A stretch of 5,445 nucleotides of DNA from Berkiella_A sp964633725 (GTDB taxonomy: Bacteria; Pseudomonadota; Gammaproteobacteria; Berkiellales; Berkiellaceae). The first letter of the stretch is position 1; each line of letters starts with the position of its first letter. The stretch is from contig CAZWHY010000081.1 in NCBI GenBank assembly GCA_964633725.1, positions 1 to 5,445 of the forward strand, in the 5' to 3' direction. The position numbers and the translations under genes were made by a program. The notes beneath the pieces are model-generated. The model searched no databases. It saw only the letters and a list, made by a program, of their open reading frames with translations, and had not been told where the DNA came from. Positions 1 to 4,761 of the stretch are shown piece by piece.

Positions 1-88
1 TAGTTTCGAGTGTAGTGGTCAAGGGAATGAACCCCCATAAATAATTATTTACTTGGAGCTTGCATTTGAGGCAACACACAAGAAATTG
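1..88. other. Non-coding stretch left of hairpin element A
   Basis: No open reading frame with a ribosome binding site is visible here on either strand. The only structure seen is a perfect 14-bp AT-only palindrome at 38-51 (TAAATAATTATTTA), which could be chance in AT-rich DNA. With element A and the 3' flank of the FapA-like gene it completes the gene-free 244 bp at the left edge. Confidence 0.5.
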
Positions 89-200
89 ACTGGTTAATTA
101 TCACCAGCCCCCTTCTGTTTTTACTGTGTTTTGTAGTATAAATGCATAGTTTATCTATACTATGCAATGAGGCGTCGAATTTACGTACTACTTTTTAAAA
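89..200. repeat. Dispersed hairpin element, copy A (most complete copy)
   Basis: This is the longest of three related non-coding copies. It shares with copy B an ATCACC block, ACTGTGTTTT (123-132) and ACTATGCAATGA (159-170), with the last two blocks at identical spacing (36 bp) in both copies. It shares with copy C ACTATGCAATGA and then ACGTACTACTTTTT (183-196). The centre is a perfect 8-bp stem, TGCATAGT (143-150) with ACTATGCA (159-166), around an 8-base loop. It lies downstream of the FapA-like stop codon. No T-run directly follows the stem on either strand, so an intrinsic terminator is not supported. It resembles a small interspersed palindromic element of unknown type. Confidence 0.75.
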
Positions 201-244
201 CCAAACTGATGTTTAGCTGATTTTTCCTTTTTAAACACTCTCAA

Positions 245-2578
245 TCAAAACCGACGAATACTATCTTTATCACGTCCAAAGATAGCCTCACTAGTGCTTT
301 CCTCATTGACGAACAACTTTACCCCATTAATATTCAACACAGTGTTTGCATTGACTTGATTCTTGACGGTAACTTTGGATTTATTATAGGCTTTGATCGC
401 CTTTTGGGCCATATATAATTTCTTGTTGATGTCACATAAAGAAGCTACTAAAGCGTTTAGTGGTTCTAAAATTTCCTCCATGTCTTCATCTGGGAAATTT
501 TGACTTTGGAGATCCTCCGCTATATCCATTTCAGACAAAAGAAAGGCCGCTTTTTTGAGTTTATCTAAGATTTTTGTTCGCTCTACAGTTAATTGTTTAT
601 ATTCAGTTTTTAATTCTAAAGGATACCCAACTGTCACTTTGGTTAACACGTTTGAGCTAGCCCCTAAAATGTTCATCGTTATTCCTGCTACCGCATTGGC
701 TCTACCGCCTATCATTTGCCCTTTCCCACCTTCTTGACCAATCAGGACTTGTCCTTTGGCTTCAATATCTGAATGCATAGTATATTCATTGATGATTATA
801 TCCTTTCGTGCACTTAAGATTGCCAAATTGACAAAATGAGCATGAATATTTCCTCCAGCAGTTAACCGAGCGGTATTTTGTGATTTGTTATCTTCCTCAG
901 AAAGTTCACTCCCAATGACGCCTTCCTCTACTACGATATCTTCACCCGCTATTACAGTAGCATTGTGGACCGCACCTTTAATGATCACCCCTCCCGTAAC
1001 CTCCACTACCATCCCTGAGCGTACGTTGCCTTCAATCAATAATGATCCATCTAAAGTGACATGGCCAGAATGTAAGTCAATATTATCAAACTTAACTATG
1101 TTATCAATATTTACCCCCGTAGGAAGCACCAGAGGAGAACCTTTTTTATCAGCCAGTAAGTAGTTCTTGTCTCCAGGAGATACCTTGGAACCTGATAAGT
1201 CTAGCAAAAAAGGGACATCGTCACCAGGGTTAGGTGGTAAGAGCGCTCCATGCACATTGACTCCCGCAACCCCTTCTGTGGCAGGAGTGCGCTTCATCAA
1301 GGCCGTGCCAATATCCACAATGGTGAAATCTTTAATATCTCTTAAATGTGCTTTATCCTTCTCATCTATCCTAGGTCCCCGTTTAGTGATCGCTTTAACT
1401 AAAGCTTCAAATTGTGCATCTTCACCGTCTATGGGTGGTTTGCCGTGTGCAAATTCTTGCTTGTTTGCTTGCTGATGTTTAATAACTTCGGATAAAATTT
1501 CCCGATCACAGTAGGTTTCAGGAATATTAGCCTTTTGTAATTGTGCTTTCATATCAGATAATGTCAGAATTTTACCACCATATGCCGGTACAACGCTTAG
1601 CGTAGCTGTCATTTCATCAGCTGCTATCTCTATAGTCAGCTCTGCATTCTTTTTGGTGGCTAATAGGAAATCACCTCGTTCATTTTTTTGTATGTTGGCC
1701 TGCAATATTTCAACGCTTTCTTTTTCAAAATAAAATTGATCATACCCGGATAATTCTAACAATTTATTGATATCTGATTCACTGAGATCCGGGTTATCAT
1801 CAGTAGCACTTAAAATCGCATTAAGCTCGTTTTTTTCTTCGTCAAATACCAAAGTCAATTCCGTATACTCTGGCTTTTTGCCGATTGGAAAATTGCCACG
1901 TAGGTTTTTGTTGATCATCTGTAGTAGGCTATCCAAAACAGAGTCATCCGTCAAATAGTGTTCATAGTTTTCCTCTTTTATTTCTTCTTTCAGCATAGAT
2001 AATGTTGTTATCGGGTTGTCCTCAGTAGCTGTGAGATTAGCACTTAAAACCCGACTTTGCTCATCATAGACTAGTTCATAATTGGTGAATTCTGGCTTAA
2101 GACCCAATTCAAAATTGCCACGCTCATTGTTTTTAATCCGCTGCATGAGTTCCTGTATGACAGAAGCATTGATCCCAAATACCTCATACTGATTTTCTCG
2201 GATCAGTTCTTGAAGTCTTGCCCAGCTGAGATTAGGATCGTCATCTGTGGCACTGAGATTACCATACAGTTTTCGAGTTTTTTCATCGTAAATGAAATCT
2301 AATTTGGTATACTCCGGTTTCTTCGCTAACTCGAAAACACCGGACTCTCCTTTGGCAACCTGGCGCAGTAGATCTTCGATGGCTGAAGTTTTCACATGAA
2401 ATGATTCAAAATTTTGATCGGTAAGGTTGGACTGGATAGATTGAAAAGAAACTTGCGGATCAGCCTCTGCTTGAGTAAGTACTGCATTTAGAGAACGAGT
2501 TGCATCATCATATTGCAATTCAACTAAAATATAAGAATTCGAAGCGTCTGTACTAGATGCTTGATCGGCTTCTTTCAT
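245..2578 (-). CDS. FapA (DUF342) family protein with tandemly multiplied N-terminal domain
   Basis: This is a 777-residue protein of the FapA/DUF342 family. Residues about 311-395 form the usual FapA N-terminal domain, ending in a GKPPIDGEDA-type motif. Residues about 435-650 are the glycine- and valine-rich right-handed beta-helix, with short repeats such as GSLLIEGNVRSGMVVEVTGG and AGEDIVVEEG. Residues about 655-735 are a charged coiled coil, followed by a short C-terminal beta segment. The unusual part is residues 15-310: four extra copies of the N-terminal domain ahead of the canonical one, which makes the protein longer than a typical FapA. No signal peptide or membrane segment is seen, so it is probably cytoplasmic. 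In Vibrio a family member is linked to polar flagellar localisation; the role here is unknown and no flagellar gene is nearby. The ATG at 2578 is supported by AAGGA eight bases upstream. There is no frameshift. Family assignment is firm; function is not. Confidence 0.93.
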   Translation of the reverse strand: MKEADQASSTDASNSYILVELQYDDATRSLNAVLTQAEADPQVSFQSIQSNLTDQNFESFHVKTSAIEDLLRQVAKGESGVFELAKKPEYTKLDFIYDEKTRKLYGNLSATDDDPNLSWARLQELIRENQYEVFGINASVIQELMQRIKNNERGNFELGLKPEFTNYELVYDEQSRVLSANLTATEDNPITTLSMLKEEIKEENYEHYLTDDSVLDSLLQMINKNLRGNFPIGKKPEYTELTLVFDEEKNELNAILSATDDNPDLSESDINKLLELSGYDQFYFEKESVEILQANIQKNERGDFLLATKKNAELTIEIAADEMTATLSVVPAYGGKILTLSDMKAQLQKANIPETYCDREILSEVIKHQQANKQEFAHGKPPIDGEDAQFEALVKAITKRGPRIDEKDKAHLRDIKDFTIVDIGTALMKRTPATEGVAGVNVHGALLPPNPGDDVPFLLDLSGSKVSPGDKNYLLADKKGSPLVLPTGVNIDNIVKFDNIDLHSGHVTLDGSLLIEGNVRSGMVVEVTGGVIIKGAVHNATVIAGEDIVVEEGVIGSELSEEDNKSQNTARLTAGGNIHAHFVNLAILSARKDIIINEYTMHSDIEAKGQVLIGQEGGKGQMIGGRANAVAGITMNILGASSNVLTKVTVGYPLELKTEYKQLTVERTKILDKLKKAAFLLSEMDIAEDLQSQNFPDEDMEEILEPLNALVASLCDINKKLYMAQKAIKAYNKSKVTVKNQVNANTVLNINGVKLFVNEESTSEAIFGRDKDSIRRF
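1649..2536 (-). repeat. Four tandem ~74-residue repeats inside the FapA-like protein
   Basis: Units cover protein residues about 15-88, 89-162, 163-236 and 237-310. Units 2, 3 and 4 are each exactly 74 residues. Shared landmarks are a strand with YDE or FDE near the start, an [S/T]AT[D/E]D[N/D]P motif near unit position 21, a helix, and a closing NERGNFELG-like or RGNFPIGKKP-like segment followed by E[Y/F]T of the next unit. Unit 1 is the most diverged. The canonical FapA N-terminal domain (residues 311-395) follows as a fifth, less similar copy. The units look like degenerate copies of that domain, multiplied and then diverged. The repeat is clear at protein level; I did not find long identical DNA stretches. 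Confidence 0.88.
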
Positions 2579-2586
2579 CTCAGTCT

Positions 2587-2591
2587 TCCTT
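2587..2591 (-). promoter_or_regulatory. Shine-Dalgarno site of the FapA-like gene
   Basis: The minus strand reads AAGGA here, eight bases before the ATG at 2576-2578. This is a good match in site and spacing, and it fixes the start of the FapA-like gene. Confidence 0.8.
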
Positions 2592-2626
2592 ATCTATTGA
2601 TGATCTCGGACTAATTTAATATCTAA

Positions 2627-2632
2627 ATTATA
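2627..2632 (-). promoter_or_regulatory. Possible -10 box for the FapA-like gene
   Basis: The minus strand has a perfect TATAAT about 48 bases upstream of the ATG. No recognisable -35 box lies 16-18 bases further upstream (the bases there are G-rich, GGGAGC), and no TG extension precedes it. If it is a promoter it depends on an activator or is weak. Chance occurrence in AT-rich DNA is possible. Confidence 0.35.
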
Positions 2633-2752
2633 GCCTAAAGCAACTGGGCGCTCCCCGTATAAGTACCAAATATTACTCACGGGATACTCCAACGCTATGA
2701 TTTATAAAAGAAAATCGGTAAAAAAAGAACAGCAAAAAAAAGCAAAAGAAAA

Positions 2753-2877
2753 GGACACCCAGTATAAATATAATGCTCAATGCTAGAACATTAAGCATAT
2801 AGCCCGCCATTAAAACATTTGAAAATTAAACTATAAGAGAGTGGAAAAATAAATGCCAAATTTTATAATGGGTGTCC
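2753..2877. mobile_element. MITE-like 125-bp element with 16-bp terminal inverted repeats
   Basis: The left end GGACACCCAGTATAAA (2753-2768) and the reverse complement of the right end TTTATAATGGGTGTCC (2862-2877) match at 15 of 16 positions. Inside is a second hairpin, a 10-bp stem with one mismatch (2773-2782 with 2789-2798) and a six-base loop. No coding potential is seen. The size, terminal repeats and AT-rich interior fit a non-autonomous miniature element mobilised by a transposase elsewhere, or a REP-like bi-hairpin unit. No target-site duplication is visible at the immediate flanks (AAAA on the left, CTGT on the right). It lies about 175 bp upstream of the FapA-like start. An A-rich stretch (2702-2752) precedes it. 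Confidence 0.65.
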
Positions 2878-2929
2878 CTGTGAACATTCTACTGTTCGGC
2901 TAACGTGACCCTCCAGAAAATGTATATTT
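2878..2929. other. Unassigned spacer in the 2579-3000 gene-free region
   Basis: This is the short stretch between the MITE-like element and hairpin copy B. I see no gene, ribosome binding site or clear structure in it. The rest of the gene-free region is covered by the FapA upstream signals, the A-rich tract, the MITE-like element and copy B. Confidence 0.4.
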
Positions 2930-3011
2930 ACTGATTAATATCACCCCGCCCTGCTCTATTTTCACTGTGTTTTATAGCATAATTGCATTGTATAACTGTA
3001 CTATGCAATGA
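2930..3011. repeat. Dispersed hairpin element, copy B, overlapping the fic stop codon
   Basis: It aligns with copy A from ACTGATTAAT through ATCACC, ACTGTGTTTT (2964-2973) and ACTATGCAATGA (3000-3011). The hairpin pairs 2983-2992 with 2999-3008, a 10-bp stem with one T-T mismatch and loop TAACTG. Similarity to copy A stops after 3011, where fic coding sequence begins; the downstream half seen in copies A and C is missing. The last codons and the stop of fic (TTC ATT GCA TAG on the minus strand) lie within or at the edge of the invariant arm of this element. Confidence 0.72.
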
Positions 3012-3972
3012 ACCTATATTTCGTCTTATTTTTCTCTCCGGATTTCTCTAATAACCGTGCTTCAATACCGTGTAACAAATCTCTGCTAGCCGTTGCCGAA
3101 GAAATATTTTTGTGCAAGGTTATGTAATCTTTTCGTGAAAACCAGCTTTCATTAAGTTTAGTTTTGGCAAAACGTATTCTATCGTCAGGATCCATTGGCT
3201 TGCCAGAAACTGTTTGCACATATTCATCAAGCGCTTCAAGTATTTGTGCCAAGCTATACTCAATGAATTTTGTGGATTCTGCTTCAGAGTCACATTCAGC
3301 TAATACATGATAATATCTTTCTTGGCTTTTTTTTATAAGAGACTCAACAGAGATAAATTCAAATATCGGATCTTCTTTCATTAAAATAAGCTGTTGCCAA
3401 AGTCTACCCATACGACCATTTCCATCTGAGAATGGATGGATAAATTCAAGTTCATAATGAAAAACACATGCTTTAATCAACCACGAAAGATCTGTTTCTT
3501 TTTTGATAAAATCAAAAAGGTCTTTCATTAATTTAGGCACCATTTTAGCAGGTGGCGCAACATGAGTAACTTCAGTTCCTTTGAATATTCCAACACCTTT
3601 ATCACGAAATTTACCACACTGAGGTATCAGGCTTATCATCAAAGTTTTATGTGCATGCTTAAAAGACTGCAAAGATAAAGGATTGAGGGTATTTATATTT
3701 TCATATAGATCAATTGCATTTTTAACTTCAATAATGTCTTTTTCAGGCGCCAGAATTATTTTCCCATCAAGAATGCTTTGGACTTGGTCTAGCTCAAGGG
3801 AATTCCCTTCAATTGATAAAGTCGATTGAATAGTCTTGATCTGGTTATCTTTACGCAACTTTATTGGTGCTGGGTGTATCCTCAGGCCTTCAAGCAAGCC
3901 AAGCTTTCTATTGATATCCTGTGAAAGACTCAAAATATGGCTAGTTATTGTAAATGGAGGTTTTGTAGTCAT
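3001..3972 (-). CDS. Fic family protein (probable AMP transferase with C-terminal winged helix)
   Basis: This 323-residue Fic-domain protein has a complete catalytic motif, HPFSDGNGRMGR (residues 179-190). H179 is the expected base and D183 the expected metal ligand. Such enzymes usually transfer AMP from ATP to a hydroxyl side chain of a target protein. An N-terminal inhibitory motif, TLSIEGN (51-57), places it among class II Fic proteins, with E55 as the inhibitory glutamate, so the enzyme is probably autoinhibited. The flap region GTEVTHVAPPAKMVP (132-146) is typical. Residues about 270-323 look like a winged helix, suggesting DNA binding or autoregulation. Length is slightly below the usual for such proteins. 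The ATG at 3972 has no Shine-Dalgarno site; a palindrome sits four bases before it, so initiation may be leaderless or weak. The stop codon lies in hairpin copy B. The target is unknown, and no obvious antitoxin is adjacent. Confidence 0.93.
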   Translation of the reverse strand: MTTKPPFTITSHILSLSQDINRKLGLLEGLRIHPAPIKLRKDNQIKTIQSTLSIEGNSLELDQVQSILDGKIILAPEKDIIEVKNAIDLYENINTLNPLSLQSFKHAHKTLMISLIPQCGKFRDKGVGIFKGTEVTHVAPPAKMVPKLMKDLFDFIKKETDLSWLIKACVFHYELEFIHPFSDGNGRMGRLWQQLILMKEDPIFEFISVESLIKKSQERYYHVLAECDSEAESTKFIEYSLAQILEALDEYVQTVSGKPMDPDDRIRFAKTKLNESWFSRKDYITLHKNISSATASRDLLHGIEARLLEKSGEKNKTKYRFIA

Positions 3973-3975
3973 GTA

Positions 3976-4001
3976 CTGATAGTATCATATGATGCTATCA
4001 G
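3976..4001. promoter_or_regulatory. 26-bp palindrome, probable operator in front of fic
   Basis: The arms CTGATAG (3976-3982) and CTATCAG (3995-4001) enclose the 10-bp palindrome ATCATATGAT, with one non-complementary pair in the whole 26 bp. It ends three bases from the fic start codon. The block ATATGATG (3987-3994) recurs as a direct repeat at 4011-4018, 24 bp away, so a dimeric regulator could bind twice. Its position suits a repressor site that shuts off fic. The winged helix of Fic itself is a candidate binder, by inference only. Confidence 0.68.
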
Positions 4002-4007
4002 TGTCGA

Positions 4008-4035
4008 GTTATATGATGTCATTTTTTTTCCCAAA
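4008..4035 (-). promoter_or_regulatory. Weak candidate promoter for fic
   Basis: On the minus strand TTTGGG (4030-4035) and TATAAC (4008-4013) are separated by 16 bases containing an A8 run. Transcription from here would start around the right arm of the 26-bp palindrome, so a protein bound there would block it. The -35 match is poor, and read-through from mepB is equally possible. Confidence 0.3.
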
Positions 4036-4044
4036 CACATATTA

Positions 4045-4578
4045 CTACCTGGCTTTACAGGAACTGGGTGATTCAAAGCTATTTTTAATAAGCATATGTA
4101 GTTTGGGGTTAAGTTGGCCACTAAGTGATTCGGCAAAATATTCTAACTGCCATTTTTGAGTTGATTGTGCTTGTTTGCTTTCTACTGTATCCCAGGGCGG
4201 ATATATCCTAAAAGCTCTTTTACCATCCTGTCCTGCATTAGATAATATTTTTTTCGAGGCGAGAACGTATTTTGGAAATATAAAATAACCTAAATTTCTT
4301 TTTTTACGAGCTGTAATCACTAGTACATCAAAGTCATCGGTGCTATTAAAGGGTTCTATTTTTTTATTAATGCTATTCCTTTTCCAGAAAGTTACAAATT
4401 GACCTGATTTTTTAGGTGTGATTTTGGATGTTCTGAAAATGAATTTTTTCCCAGAAATAAAGCAATAGCATGCAGAGTATTCTTGACCCTCATCTTCTTC
4501 TATTAGGTTTGTATACTTCATACCAATCTTGCCACATATTTCTAATATGTTAATGCTGTCTTTATTTAACTCACCCAT
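4045..4578 (-). CDS. MepB family protein
   Basis: This 177-residue protein is recognised by the block FRTSKITPKKSGQFVTFWKR (residues 48-67), then IEPFNSTDDFDVLVI (74-88), GYFIFPK (97-103), GKRAFRIYPPWD (119-130) and QKWQLEYF (141-148), in the order found in MepB proteins. The family is named after a protein of the staphylococcal mepRAB locus. Its biochemical activity is not settled, so no reaction is assigned. The ATG at 4578 is preferred because GAAGGA lies just upstream and the protein then aligns with the usual family start. An in-frame TTG at 4621-4623 would add 15 residues (MYCKLILGFKLIEGS), but it abuts hairpin copy C. The gene is 72 bp upstream of fic in the same direction, so co-transcription is possible. 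No signal peptide or membrane segment is seen. Confidence 0.88.
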   Translation of the reverse strand: MGELNKDSINILEICGKIGMKYTNLIEEDEGQEYSACYCFISGKKFIFRTSKITPKKSGQFVTFWKRNSINKKIEPFNSTDDFDVLVITARKKRNLGYFIFPKYVLASKKILSNAGQDGKRAFRIYPPWDTVESKQAQSTQKWQLEYFAESLSGQLNPKLHMLIKNSFESPSSCKAR

Positions 4579-4581
4579 AGA

Positions 4582-4586
4582 TCCTT
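4582..4586 (-). promoter_or_regulatory. Shine-Dalgarno site deciding the MepB start
   Basis: AAGGA on the minus strand stands three bases before the ATG at 4576-4578. The spacing is short, but the match is better than the AGGG near the alternative TTG start at 4623, where similarity to the family also ends. Confidence 0.5.
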
Positions 4587-4621
4587 CAATCAATTTGAAG
4601 CCCAGGATTAATTTGCAGTAC

Positions 4622-4700
4622 AATCAGCCCTATTCTACATTGCTTAGTATACTAGTACTATGCAATGACGCGATTTTTGCAACGTACTACTTTTTCAAAA
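4622..4700. repeat. Dispersed hairpin element, copy C (internally shortened)
   Basis: The stem pairs CATTGCTTAGTA (4638-4649) with TACTATGCAATG (4656-4667), 12 bp with one T-T mismatch and loop TACTAG, the longest stem of the three copies. The block ACTATGCAATGA (4657-4668) and then ACGTACTACTTTTT (4682-4695) match copy A, and ATCAGCCC...TTCT on the left resembles the left part of copy A. The ACTGTGTTTT block of copies A and B is missing. It fills most of the 183-bp gap between mepB and the TALE-like gene. The rest of that gap, 4701-4761, is AT-rich with nothing recognisable. Confidence 0.68.
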
Positions 4701-4761
4701 TTCCAACAAAATATTAAACCATAAAATATTCCACTTATCAAACAGTCGTTGCTTAGCTTAA

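Noticed and set aside
38..51. AT-only 14-bp palindrome as a binding site
   Set aside because: It has low complexity in AT-rich DNA and no gene with a start nearby on either strand.
142..170. Intrinsic terminator downstream of the FapA-like gene
   Set aside because: The stem is AT-rich and no T-run directly follows it on the minus strand.
89..200. Integron attC sites as an explanation for the hairpin elements
   Set aside because: All genes point one way and each element sits at a gene boundary, but the GTTRRRY and RYYYAAC core boxes are not found at the element ends and no integrase is in view.
555..1958. Plus-strand reading frames of 60-102 codons within the FapA-like gene
   Set aside because: They lie antisense to a well-supported gene, have no recognisable domain and vary in frame; they are shadows of its coding bias.
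4579..4623. TTG at 4623 as the MepB start
   Set aside because: It adds 15 residues outside the family's usual start and abuts hairpin copy C; the ATG at 4578 has a better ribosome binding site. It is not fully excluded.
4529..4717. Plus-strand 62-codon reading frame
   Set aside because: It overlaps the MepB start and hairpin copy C, has no family features and crosses a palindromic repeat.
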